A stretch of DNA of 38,417 bases from Gymnopilus junonius (taxonomy: Eukaryota > Basidiomycota > Agaricomycetes > Agaricales > Galerinaceae): contig JADNYJ010000310.1 in the NCBI GenBank assembly GCA_015501075.1, positions 1 through 38,417 on the forward strand, read 5' to 3'. Position 1 is the stretch's first letter; every line of letters starts with the position of its first letter. The notes beneath the pieces are model-generated. The model did not search any database. It was not told the origin of the DNA and saw only the letters and a list, made by a program, of their open reading frames with translations. A program made the translations under genes and the position numbers. Of this stretch, positions 20,740-31,875 are shown piece by piece.

Positions 20740-23193
20740 TTAGGGACGACGATTATGTGACCCAGACTTCTGGACGGGTTTAAGTAAGCCTCGCTTGCTG
20801 AGGCGACCAGATCCGCGCGGCCTTTGCGAGCCAGAAGGCAAGGATGAAGTCGAGTATACACCTGAAGAACCACTTCCCACCAGGGAAGAATCATTGGATG
20901 TCCTCGAGCGCTTGGAGCCTGATTGTTGAGAACCTGCGACGTCGACGAGCCTTCGCTTAGGAGCAGCAAGGCGATCAATTGACTTATCATCTGATGGCCA
21001 AGTTATCATAGAGAGCGCATTCTTAAAATCTGCCTCCATCTTGGCATGATCATTGAGCGAGAGGCTGCCAGCACTGACCGGAACGACCTCCCCTGCGTCT
21101 TCAATTTGTTCCTCGTATCTAAGTGTACGGGCCTGTAGCTCGATCTCGCTGCAGTGACGATACCACCTGTCAAATTTTCGACGGACGCGCTCCACAAAAG
21201 TTGTCATGGGAGAGTTTTGATTGACTTCGAAATATGCTAAGAGCGTTAGGGAAACAGACTGAATGATAGCCAATTTGGCCTGCCCGCCAAATGCTTGTCC
21301 CCTGCGATTGCGGTAGGAGTCAAAAATGTCATCCATGAGGTCTGGCAGTTCTTCTTGGGGAATATTGTGATCCATATAGCGGAGAACGAAATATAAGACA
21401 AGCCAAAAGAAAGACTCCAAGTCGTCCTGTAATGTGGATATTTTGGAGGAGTTCATACACAGATGGGCAGACATATACTGCCATGTTCCCTGTGATACCA
21501 GCCTCAATGGATTGGATTGGATTGGATAGCATGGAAAAAGAACCTACAGAACGGGTAGGTTGCCTAGGGCCATTTTCGATGTCCGTAACTGTCCTTGCAA
21601 GATCCCAGTCGTTTAGTATTCCACCACCATTTGGGTTCAAAAGCACATTGCCGCCGCTGATGTCGCGATGAAGAATCCGACATTTCTCGTATGCATCTTT
21701 ATGAGCTAAAATAGTTACATGTCAACACTTCAACGCCCTTAAAGAGTAGGAAAGAAAATGAGGATACATACCAATGAAGGCGTCGAAGACAGCCTGGAGA
21801 AATTCTTTTGAAGACGAAAAACGGTGCAGGCGAATGCCAACGAAGTCTTCCCCAAAGCGTATATGAGCCCGCCTAGACAGGTTCTCTTCCCTGCCGCCCA
21901 CATTCCATGATTTCGAGGCATAGTCTTTGGTGATGGTAAAATGTCCATCGAGATCATCGCCGCATACAAGCTTTGGTACGTTTCGGACCTCGTTCTTATT
22001 AAGTGTTTGAAGAATGTCGGTTTCCTTCTCCATACCGGGCGCCAGAGGGCGCCACGAATCTTTGACGAAAATAACTTTCTTGAGAACAGGATCCCAGGCT
22101 GCATAACCACGGGTTCCTCTGCCGGTCAATGAATAAGGTTCAGACATTGGCGCCCAGACGAAAACTTTCCTAGTCGAGGTGCCATTGGGAAGCCCGAGTT
22201 GATAGATGGGATAAGAATCAGGGGCTTCGGGCTTCCACTGCTCGAGTTTTTCCTGGACAAATGCAATCTGATTTTTGTCGGTAACAACCTCAACTGTCGT
22301 ATCTATCCCTCGGGCCCTGTCATCCGCGCGGCAAATACGATAGATGAACCGAACTAGGTAAGAGGTAGTGCGGAAGTTGAACTTTTTAGATACAATACCG
22401 CCATCTCGATCCATGCGAATGATACGAGCATAGGGATCACCTATCCACACGATGAAGCCGTGGGTACGATGTTGACGAGCGAACCAGTTCCTGATATAGA
22501 GACCTAATTGTCCACGGGTTTTCACCCGTAATTGCGCAGTGGGCTCGAAAGAAAAGTAGGCAAGTTGTTCATTAGTAAGGTTTTCTGGCGGGTCTTCGAA
22601 AGGGTCGACTAGGTCGTTGCTTCGCTTGAATTCCCATATGACTTCCAAGCTACTATACTGTGTCGGGATTTTGTCAGTGTCGACATTTGTTTTGTATACA
22701 CCGATATCAGGTTTGTTCTTCATTCCTTTGGAAGCCGCTGGGTCGGCATAGCGAGAGGTATTCACGAATTTAAATTCATCCATAAAATCCAATGAATTGG
22801 CGAGTTTAACCTATCAAAGAATATATAACTAAATGGTGACAAATAATTGAATGAGGCACTCACGAAAGGTTCATACATGTCTGTTTCAATTTCGCATTCT
22901 TCGAGTTGGTTAAAATACTCTTTAGATCCGAGAGGTGTATCATCGAACTCAACATCCTTGTCTGTGGGCAAGAAAGTCGCTAAGAATTGGGCGACGGGCA
23001 TAGGGCCGACCCATTGGCCACTGAGTTCGGCTGCCATCTCTACCTGCAATGTAGGGACTTGCGGAAGAGCTGATGTAAGAAATGGTAGTCGATTTCCAGC
23101 AGATACTTTGATCGGAGAAGAGCCAGTTGTTGATATCGACCTTGGTGGCTGGCCGGAGGAGTCCTGTCCATCAATTGAAGAGGGCGTAGACAT
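20740..23193 (-). CDS. FunK1-type fungal protein kinase (unit C), intact
   Basis: Third FunK1 member and the only one with no break. Exons: 23193-22864, 22810-21772, 21705-21548 and 21489-20740, 758 residues. Order: disordered N-terminus, LSGQWVGPMPVAQFL, pre-kinase domain with GFIVWIGDPYARII, GGIVSKKFNFRT and VIFVKDSWRPL, CGDDLDGHFT, then the kinase core DAYEKCRILHRDISGGN, NDWDLARTV, GTWQYMSAHL and DDLESFFWLVLY. The basic Ser-rich tail has a KRSRTS motif that could act in nuclear import. HRD is intact, and DWD stands where most kinases have DFG, which is normal for the family. Exons 2 and 3 have exactly the lengths of corrected unit B. It lies on the opposite strand to units A and B and differs clearly in sequence, so it is not a recent duplicate. 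Function is unknown; the family is expanded in multicellular mushrooms. Confidence 0.93.
21507..21526. repeat. ATTGG pentanucleotide repeat in a FunK1 unit C intron
   Basis: Three full ATTGG units plus one variant lie in the intron 21490-21547. Confidence 0.7.
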
Positions 23194-23232
23194 GGTGAAT
23201 GAGAGTGCGTACCGAAGGGTAAAATCTTTAGG

Positions 23233-23238
23233 TTTATA
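23233..23238 (-). promoter_or_regulatory. Probable TATA box of FunK1 unit C
   Basis: TATAAA on the minus strand, 40 bases before the ATG at 23193, matching the spacing in unit B. A CCAAT on the plus strand lies just upstream. Confidence 0.4.
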
Positions 23239-23972
23239 AGATAACCAATCTGTCCCACGGCTCAGATCTGCATATCACCTGCTTAGATAGGAAGTATAAG
23301 GACGAACATTGTTCTAAGTACAATGGGTATTCTGCCGAGCTTCAGGCGGCAAACACGTTGCTGTTGCGTTGTTGTGCTTGGTTTTAGCGCAAGGGGAGGT
23401 ATAGAACCAGGAATGTTGGCTCAAGAATTCGTCAGTGTGAAAGGTGGCTAGATGTTGATTCTGAAGTATACCGTAACCAAGTGTCTTCAGGAGGAAATGG
23501 ACGCGAAAGAGTTACGCGAGTCGCCGTTGTGACTGTCGGTGTCACACTGTTGTTTAAACGCGAGAAACACGTTCACCAATGATCTCACGTGTGCAATCTC
23601 ACATTAATGTCATGACATTGATAACTCGAAAATTTGCTTTGGTTCTGCTCATCCTCTGCTATTTCGAGTGTTTTCTTTGGCAATGGTCGCTTCACTCTGT
23701 CTGGCTACTTTCTCATTCGTACTGCTGTAGTACGCCGCCGCCGCTTTGTCACTGAGCCCAGAACAACTGATGAAGTCCATTCCAAAAGGCTGGTTTGAAG
23801 AAGAGTTCCGTGGACATGCAGTGGTCGTCGGAATTCTAAATAAGGGGTTTCTCAACATCTCTCGAAGCCCTTTGTTCGATCACCGTGGCTTCTCCATAAA
23901 GAGGGACGACTACTCGAGCGGAAGCTGGTGGCCATGGATAGAACGCAGCCTGCGTTCTCCATTGTTTCTTTT
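23239..23972. other. Intergenic upstream of FunK1 unit C
   Basis: About 730 bases with no family motif on either strand. The open stretch 23746-23994 (+) is not recognised. Confidence 0.35.
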
Positions 23973-24175
23973 CAATGCCCCTACTTATATGTAAATCATG
24001 GCGTGATATTTTAGCTAGGCTACCCGACTCCTGGACCAGGCTGGTCTTCGACATTGCGAAAGACCCATACCTGTTTTTTATGTGTTTGCCTGGCAAAGCA
24101 CCAGGATCGTTCTATCAAGATGTGAAAATAACTGGAAAGGCAGAGGGTCAAATCCATAGGAGCACTGGAACTTGA
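23973..24175 (+). pseudogene. Possible F-box protein fragment
   Basis: A short frame reads LLICKSWRDILARLPDSWTR, which resembles the C-terminal half of an F-box (a Cys-Lys-x-Trp-Arg core, then a Pro before a Trp). The N-terminal half of an F-box was not found upstream in any frame, and nothing recognisable follows, so it is at most a relic. A chance match is possible. Confidence 0.3.
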
Positions 24176-24620
24176 AGCACATTCAGACTGGTTCCAAGCT
24201 ATCACATTCGATGTGACCTCCTCGTCCCAACTTCCTCCTTCCTCTATGTTCTTCATCCGTGTAAAAATGTGAAATGCGGGGTCATAAATATCCCTGTACA
24301 TCTTGAACCAAGAAATATCCTTGTACAAGTAATAGTAATCACAATTAGTTTTTCCAAATGCCAAAGTTTACCGACATGCACGTGTAGTTAGTAATATCAG
24401 AAATGTCCGTTCGTCAGGTCCAAAATGAAGGTAGGAAGCGCAGTGTCTAACTAAAAGCAGTGTATAAGTTATCGCGTCATAAAACCACGAAGAAAGATAG
24501 AACGTCATGAGAAGTATGCAGAAGTTCAATGTCCAGGTATGAAGCGAGCATCTAGGTAAAGGGTAAGAGTGTCGATGACAAGTGCAGAATCCCATCCAAA
24601 AAGCCTGAGAACCTAAAAAA

Positions 24621-26242
24621 TTACCATGTTGTCATCGCAAGTGCTGAAGTGAACAACATCGCGATGATGCTCGACACAATCCCAATGAACATTGGCGACT
24701 CAACTCCTTGCAGGGCAGATGAAGTCCGGTTCGATGGCCCCTTGGTAGGTTGCGCCGAGTCAGCAGTGGCAGGGTCTACAGTTGGGAGGTTGAAGCACTG
24801 GTGGTAGTGGTGGCCGCCAGGGAGGCATTAAGGTAGGTGCGGATGTATCGAATCTCCCAGTACGCGTTGGCGTAGTTGCTCCCATTGCCGAAGATGTTGT
24901 CATTGATCTGCATATACAAAAGATGATTAGGCTTTAGAATACGGCCTGAAAAGAAATAGTCCAACGTACACAACTGTTAGTAGGGGTGTTACATGTCGAG
25001 CGGTAAATGGAAGGAACACCGGCCTGTGAAGGTGTAAATTTCAGAACTATTGTCAAATCATAAAAGTTGAGAAGTTAGGCCGACCAATGACCACAGAGGG
25101 TGGTTAGTAGTACCAAGTTCTGAGGAGGGAAGAACTGTTCGAAGTCGCAGGCTGATGATGGGTATGAAGCTGATGGAGTACCCCAAGACGATGGGTCCAT
25201 AGTAGAGGAGGATGTGGCACTAGCGATATCATCGGGTATGTCTGCTCTCTAAGAGAAAGTAAATAAAGCTATTAGAAATGATCAATTTGACAACAAAGAA
25301 AGCGTACACTCCAGAACCAAGAGGATACACCAGTTGGCTCCATTACAAGGGCATATACACCTCCACCGGCTTGAGCAAATCCTGGTCCGAAGCTGTTAGG
25401 TTTTGACTCGCCGACGATACATCCTTGAGCCTTTGAGCAATTCGTCTCAAGGGTATGGCCCGTTTGCAGAGCGTTAGTGGCTTGGAAGCACCCCGGAGTA
25501 GTGTGCAAAGCGACCTGATTGTTCGTCATGCCGTTTATAGCTTCTATAATATCAATTTCTCCGGCGAGAGGCCATGTATCTTCCATTCCGTACATCCAAA
25601 ATGAAGGCCAGACCTTTCATCGGGATATAAGCATAAAGGTAGCAAATTGAAATTGTTCAATAAAGGGAAATAAAAGTTCCGGGTTAGTCGCACGAACCAG
25701 AAGCAAAGAATACGTGGGACGCACCGAGCATCCATATGGGATGTGGACTGCATCTATTATAAACAACGACCCAAGACCATAGCTGTCCAATGAGGTAAGC
25801 CGAATCTATTTTCAAGGAAGAAGTTCGAACATGAGTTTTGGTCATGCCCATCGCAAGCGTGAGGATGGGAAGTCAGGGACTGCACTGACGGAATCTCGGT
25901 TGACGATAGGTGCAGGCGAAATGGTGGTCGTGTTGTCAACCTTTATGACTGCGTTGCCTGCGCTGTTGACGAAAGTCAGGCCCCTGGAAGTAGCATTTGC
26001 CTGGTCCTGAAAGGTTACATTGCCTAGAATACGTGAACAAGCCATTCATGGATGAGTTTCTCAATCTTGATAATAGAAAACCAAAAAAACTCACCCCAAG
26101 TTGTATTATCGACATTTCCGTAGTATGACCACCCATCAAAGAATGTCTGCCCAGAGTGTTCGCGCACAGGATTATAAACTGCCACGACGTGGCAGAGAAG
26201 GTACCCCAGGACATAAGCCACACTCCATTGGAAATTCTTCAT
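24621..26242 (-). CDS. GH16 endo-beta-glucanase-like wall enzyme, probably GPI-anchored
   Basis: Glycoside hydrolase family 16 acts on beta-1,3 or mixed-link glucans of the cell wall. Exons: 26242-26095, 26023-25890, 25805-25725, 25613-25308, 25248-25085, 25023-24970 and 24907-24621, about 391 residues. The N-terminus is a signal peptide (WSVAYVLGYLLCHVVAVY). Family blocks: FFDGWSYYG, NVTFQDQANA, SYGLGSLFIIDAVHIPYGC, VWPSFWMYG, and the catalytic motif GEIDIIEAING with both Glu present. NNQVALHTTPGC, CDFEQFFPPQNLV and NAYWEIRYIRTY follow. The C-terminus is Ser/Thr-rich and ends in a hydrophobic stretch (MFIGIVSSIIAMLF), as in GPI-anchored enzymes, but reading into it needs one missing C at 24784-24786. 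A second missing base is needed at the exon 5 donor (25084-25085). Without corrections the protein would end before the anchor signal. The closest type is the fungal laminarinase/elicitor-like GH16 group. Confidence 0.92.
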
Positions 26243-27247
26243 TTTCCTACTCTACGGAGGAGCGACTACCGTCACTGGCAGCCTGGAGATCGATGGGGAA
26301 GGGGACAAGGAACGACAACGAGGTTCAGCCGGAAACCATGCATGTTTTTAGCGGGCCCAGTCCTCCGTATCATTATTTTCTATTTTGGACCTATCTCCCG
26401 TGTTTGGCGTGGGATTTGGCCGGCCTTAGGACGGCTTCCAGGACAAACAGCGGTGGTTGAATTCACAGCTTCAACGCTTCTCGAACGCGTCGACAACGTG
26501 TTACCCAAATTGAAACTTACCATCCCACTATACCCTTGCCTGAAGTTCCTCTTCCATTCATCCATAAACGCTCGAATTCAAAGCTTGCGAGAGTTCGTGC
26601 TTAGATCGAAGCAGCATAGCACTTGGGGCTCCTAAGGCGCGGGTATATTTACTACTACTGGTGCACTGGTATGCCCACCGAAATCGCGTAAGGAATCCAG
26701 ATCCGGCAGAAATTTCAAACTGCCCAGCATCTTGGCGATGGTAAGCAAATTTCAAATTTCAAGGGAATATATTTCAAGATTCCTTCTTGTCTCTTGAACA
26801 CTGAACTTGGGTCTATGCACGCAGGTGAGAATTTTGCCTCTGGTATATGATTCTACCAAGGATGCCTGAGTGTTGGAATACTTTGGATTCGACATCGCAA
26901 GAGGCCCGACGCCCATCTTGGATCTGCTTGATTGATGGGAACCCAATGAACTAAATGAATTCAGGTATGATTTGTATTTTGTTCCAGCGATGTGGAGAAA
27001 ACGTTGGAACGAAGGAGGGCCGAAGCCATCGCCAAGGCACTGGTACCACATCTGGAGCGGTCCCGTGCCATTAAATTCCTTGAGTTTAACTTGAAGATAT
27101 GGCTTTTGGGAGTCAGATGAATTTACTCTATAGATATACAATTAACCTCTAGTGCTTCTAGAGGAGTAGCTGTACCTTTATAGTCCCCATGCCGTACTTA
27201 CTCTAAAAGTATGCTGTCATTGAAATTGAATTGAATGAAACCGATGC
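26243..27247. other. Intergenic between GH16 start and the NACHT cluster
   Basis: About 1 kb. Open stretches on both strands, the largest at 26752-27141 (-), have no recognisable motif. The GH16 promoter must lie next to 26242. Confidence 0.35.
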
Positions 27248-28586
27248 TAAAAGTTACAACTAGTTATAACACTAATATAATAATCCAAAGATTTTTTTAC
27301 TATAATTTCTTTATGCAAGCTGAGTAGTACGCTCCTACAGCTAAATTTCGATGAAAATGGTCCTGCGCGTGAGCGATCAAGCAAAAAGTCTGCTAGTGAA
27401 GCGTGATATAGATGAATTTTTCGTGTGGCTGATCAATGCGTGGAACATATAGAATGGTATGCAAATTCGCTAGCAACATCTGCAGTTCATCCATTTCCAT
27501 ATGCAGAGACTGTGCAATATCGCCTAATGCAGAACGGTCAGATTCCTTGAGAATTACGCCGAGAACTGGGGCCACACGTTCCCAGTCATCAATAGAGGAG
27601 AGTAGGTGGGTGTATAAGGAGTCTAAGGAGGCAAATGGTGCTTGGTTCCCGGATGGCCTCAATCCTAAGATAATGCCAGTTGTTCTCTGGGACGCCGTCT
27701 TGGGCTCGTATGAATTTCATAACGCTGGAGGCATAGATAAATTGACCGGATGATTTCAAGACTAGTTGTTTAATGGCAGTATCGGAAGGCCAGTCTTGCA
27801 GAGATGATTTCGTGGGGTGCGTTTCTCTGATATTTTGAAATTCGGAACGAAGAAACATTTCAATATCCTCTTCGAGTCTGGTCTCGATGTGCAAATTGAT
27901 GCGCCGCGTAAGAGACTGGACTTCTACTTGATCGAAGAAAGCCCGTGTCGAATATTCCGGACGGCTCGCGATCATGAAGGAGAGGGGCAGGACAGACCTC
28001 TGGATGGCATTAAAAAGCACTGATAGGATCATGTTCTGGTTTTCAGAATTTTCACACTCATCAAGAGCGTCTATGATGATGATCCCCGCAGTAGCATTTG
28101 TCGAGCTCCTTTGATCATTGTCCTTTGAAAGATGCATAAAAGGCTCCACAATTAGTGACTCAAATTGTGCTTGAATGGACTTTGAAAATATGGTAGGATC
28201 ATTTTCTATAGCTTTCTCCAACGGCTCTCGAAAGGCTGGAATACTGAGAGAGAGCTGATAAGCGGCAGTCGCAACAAATCGAGTAGCATCCATCCGTACT
28301 CTGGAAAAGAAGTGACTTGCTGACAGTTTACCTCGCTCGAACAGAATCTCAGCGATAGTTTGAGAAACACTGGATTTGCCAGTGCCAGCTGGGCCATATA
28401 TCCATAGGAAAGGATATTTTTTGCTGTCGTTATCTGCCCAATATAAAATTTCGGAGATAATATGTGTCCGAGTACCGGGGAGGCATCTCGGGGCATTGAA
28501 GCGCTCGCTAGAATTATAAATAGCCATCGGTGCAATGTGCTGCTGTAATATTCCCAACATGGTTTGCTGCTGGGCCCCTTGAGCTG
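27248..28586 (-). pseudogene. NACHT-domain STAND NTPase, unit 3, interrupted
   Basis: Downstream unit of the cluster. It starts with a linker (GILQQHIAPMAIYNSSERF, then APRCLPGTR) typical of mushroom NACHT proteins. The NTPase follows: Walker A GPAGTGKSS, Walker B IIIIDALDEC, sensor IASRPEYSTRAFF and the winged-helix region LVLKSSGQFIYASSVMKF. The frame changes at about 27684-27690 (GVPE, then RTTGIILGLRPSG), which looks like one extra base. It changes again at about 27393-27397 (ITLH, then ADFLLDRSRAG), one base missing. After that the frame runs to a stop near 27248 without the repeats usually found at the C-terminus, so it is short. An intron at 28633-28587 can join it in frame to unit 2 upstream. 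Fungal STAND proteins are thought to work in self/non-self recognition and in programmed cell death. Whether it is expressed is open. Confidence 0.7.
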
Positions 28587-28633
28587 CTCTCAATGAATAT
28601 CAATTTTGCACGCAATCATCCATTCATACGTAC

Positions 28634-29330
28634 TTTGACTATGAACAACAGGATTCCATCTGTATTGATCATCCAGGGAACACCGTAGTGAGCTTGGACT
28701 GATTGTGGGTTCATTGAAAAAATTCTGGATCTCAAGTTCTTGGCGACTAGTTATTAAAAACTTGACCAGTGGGAGCTGAGATTTGCTGGCAATCCCAGAA
28801 AGGAGTTCTAGAATTGAATTCATGTCCTCACATTCATCCAAGCCATCGAGCACGATGAATTGCGGAATCGTCTTTGTTAGGTTTTTAGAACTGGGTAGCT
28901 GCGCAATGTGTGCCAGAGGACTGACAATCAAGGTGTCGAGCTGGATAGAAAGAGATCTGGAAAATATAGTGGGTTCACGGGCTATGGCAAGTGCCATGGG
29001 CTCACAGATTTCCGGGATGACAGTACTGAGTTGATATGCGATGGTGGCAATGAGTCGAAATGCATTTTTCCTGGCGGGCACAGACCTTGAGAAGAAAAAA
29101 CTTGCCACGACCATCCCATCATTAATCAACATCTGAGCGATAGAGCGCGAACTGAAGGTTTTTCCGGCTCCGGGGGACCCATACATCCAAAAAAATTGAG
29201 GTGCCTCTATGCCGCTTCTGGCCCAGTCCAAGATCTCCATGACAAGACTTTGCTCTGAGTGCGAAGGAGAAATGTACAATACATCAAGGGCGTGTTCATA
29301 TGCAAAAACCGCAGAGCGGCATTTCCTAGG
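28634..29330 (-). CDS. NACHT-domain NTPase, unit 2, truncated after the sensor
   Basis: An open frame from about 29330 down to a donor at 28633. It holds a linker (KCRSAVFAYEHALDVLY), then FFWMYGSPGAGKTFSSRSIA with Walker A, ASFFFSRSVPARKN, LIATIAYQLS, Walker B FIVLDGLDEC, and the sensor LITSRQELEIQNFF. The similarity then stops at SLRCSLDDQYR, before the winged-helix part. No ATG start is convincing. The N-terminal part overlaps, in another frame, the possible last exon of unit 1. The donor GTACGT at 28633-28628 and an AG at 28588-28587 give a 47-base intron that joins it in frame to unit 3, so units 2 and 3 may form one protein with two NACHT domains. The alternative is a half gene left by unequal crossing over. 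Confidence 0.65.
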
Positions 29331-29416
29331 CGCATGTCATGTGAAAACAGGTCTAAGGTGTCAAGGCATTTGCGGTAGATGTGACGATCACTCTAAAATA
29401 ATAATCAATAAGTTAT

Positions 29417-31500
29417 TCATTGGAGGGGGGCAAGTACCTGATTGTTCTCGATCTCATATCTAATATGATCACGAAAAGGGAGTAATAAGCAGAATCTATG
29501 GCTTGCCAAATCGACTGAGTCTTTGTGGTGTGCTAAGTTTGGATAAGCGCCCAAATCAAATGCATGCAGGTCTGAATTCGCGCTTTGTCTTGAAGCAAAC
29601 AAAACAGAATGGTGGTGCTGGAGATCAAAGTACGATATTTTTAATATGTTGTTATCAGTATCAAAACCAGCTTCACAAGTGACTTGAGCTTTGGCAAATA
29701 CGAGAAAAAGTAAAAGCTTACTTTCGGAATCAAATGAATTCGAAAGATGTCTGATGCATTGCTTTGCCAGTAATGCATGACTCTTGATGGCGTCAATGAA
29801 AAAACCTTTTGCTCGGTTCTTGTCCAGGAGAAAGTCCCGCAGAGAGGTATGATATATGTGAATGGCCGATTCACTGAAATCACTTCCCGCTAGAGGGACA
29901 TTTACTACGGAATGCAAATCGTTGAAGAGGATTTGAACGTCACCGTCTTCATAGCCAAGAAATTTCTCGACATCTTCTATTGTCAGAATATTACCCGTTT
30001 CTCTTAGGATAAGAAACGAAAAGACTTCAAGAGCACGTTTGGCATTGTCAACAAAGTCAGCACCAAAAGCAGACTCAAAAATGCGAATATAAAGGTCGTC
30101 CAAGACAGTGAATGATTTATCCGGAGGAGTCATCCCGAGAATGAGCTCGAGTTGTGTTGTAGGCCGTGTTTTGTGCGACTTGATAAATTTCATGACAGTG
30201 TCAGCATAGATAAACTGCCCAGAGGCCTTTTGGACCAATTGCTGTACGTCAGATTCGAGAGGCCAAATTTGAGGGAGCGAAGGCCCGGATGGGTGCTCGA
30301 TCCTAATATTCTTGAACTCGGAAAGGAGGAAAGACCGGATATCATCGTCGAGTTTATATTGCTCATTGTCGAGGATTAATCGTCGGGAAAGCAAATTGAC
30401 CCGGTCCTCATTGAAAAATGTCCTTATACCATGTTCTGGCCGACTTACTATCAAGAAGAATAGCGGAAATTTCGCCTTTTGGACAGCCATGAAAAGGAGT
30501 TTGAGGATTTTGACTTGAGAATCGAGCCCTCCACATTCATCCAGGCCATCAATGATCACCAGACGGCGCCGTTTTCCAGCCGAGTAATCCTGGGCGCTAG
30601 GATGGTTAATGAGTTGCATAAACAGCTCGGCGATCAAATCCAATAGAGCCTCAAAATCGGGCAATAGAGGGATCCTGGACCGATCAGCAAGCCGTATAAG
30701 TGGACCCATGACTAGCTTAGCCATTTGGTCTTCGTAAGATTGGTCAAAAACAAAAGGCTCCTTCTCCAAAGCTACAGCAATATGTTTCTTGACCTTCGGG
30801 ACGTGCCTAGTGAGTTGGTAGGCTATTGTTGCAACTAAGCGGGTCGGATTGTTTCGGCCAGGTACTGTCTTGCGAAAGAAAAAACTAGCCGCGAAGCTGC
30901 CTTCATGCGGTTCTGTGCTCGTAAGTATTTTGGCGATCGTCCGAGCAATGGTGGATTTTCCTGAGCCAACTGGACCGTTCATCCACAAGAAGGGATAATT
31001 AAGGTTGTCATTTTCGACCCAGTCGATGATTTCGTCGATGATAGCTTTGCATGTGGCTGGATGACACTTTGGACGATCGTATTCATCCTTGGAGTCATGC
31101 ATCGCATCTGTTGCTACTCGCCCATACAACACTTTGAGGCCTGTGTCAAGCCTTGAGAATCAACTTATGCCGAAGAACTGTCAGCCTAATTCACCTTCGC
31201 TTGCAGTGCCAACAAACGTCGGCATACTATCTGTGATCGATTTTGATAACCATACATTACAATGCAGGCGAAATGAACACCTACAGTTGTTTGTCTGATT
31301 CGCAGTGTTGTGGATATTGATCGCCCCCCCTCTTCCGCCTATACCGTCGCTGACGCCGTCCCCTCCACTACCACCTGCTGGATACAATATTATGGTTATC
31401 AGCCTGGTAAGAAGATAAACGATCGTATCGGGCACACACCAAGACCGGCTCCTCTAAAATCTTGGTATACAAGAGGATCATGACTGCTGGGAATCGACAT
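29417..31500 (-). CDS. NACHT-domain STAND NTPase, unit 1, with glycine-rich N-terminus
   Basis: The best-preserved NACHT gene. Exons: 31500-31440, 31377-31285, 31230-31195 and 31140-29417, about 637 residues. The start MSIPSSHDPLV leads to a Gly-rich block (GGSGGDGVSDGIGGRGG), then INIHNTANQTNN. The linker LKVLYGRVATDAMHDSKDEY and PKCHP open the NACHT domain. Walker A is NGPVGSGKST, Walker B RLVIIDGLDEC and the sensor LIVSRPEHGIRTFF. QKASGQFIYADTVMKF and YHTSLRDFLLD mark the helical and winged-helix parts. No WD40, ankyrin or TPR repeats follow, so it is shorter than many relatives. A donor at 29437 (CAG then GTACTT) with an acceptor at 29393 could add an exon reading DRHIYRKCLDTLDLF. Expected to be an ATP/GTP-dependent oligomerising signal protein. 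The N-terminus would be the effector or nucleating part. Confidence 0.88.
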
Positions 31501-31875
31501 TGCGTGCGGGCTTGCACTGCTGTTCAGAGTGAGCTGAAGTAAGATTGACTGGAAATTCAAGAAAAAGGATCATTGATGCCCACAGAATCGCAGATCAGAA
31601 CAGGCAGCCAGACATCTGCTCGAGAAAAAAAATTGGACTTGATGATAAGTGAGGGAAAAGAGGGTCAGTGCGGCTGCCTCGTGTTTGACCTCTGGACGAT
31701 AGTGTCGGCGTTAAAATTGTATCCATCCTGTAACTTGTCCGGTGATCGGGGATGCTATCTTCATTCCGAAATTAAAAATACATCTACAGGTATGTGATCC
31801 CCTGAAAAGTGAACTTGGCACAGCCCACTTTCCTACGGTTACAGGCTATAAAATAAAGTGGGATTATCGCTACAT
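31501..31875. other. Intergenic between the NACHT cluster and the transporter
   Basis: About 375 bases. No gene seen. It holds the start region of NACHT unit 1 and the 3' end of the transporter. Confidence 0.4.

Noticed and set aside
26752..27141. Open frame of 129 codons on the minus strand
   Set aside because: No recognisable domain or convincing start, and it is AT/GC mixed like the surrounding intergenic DNA. Mentioned only as intergenic.
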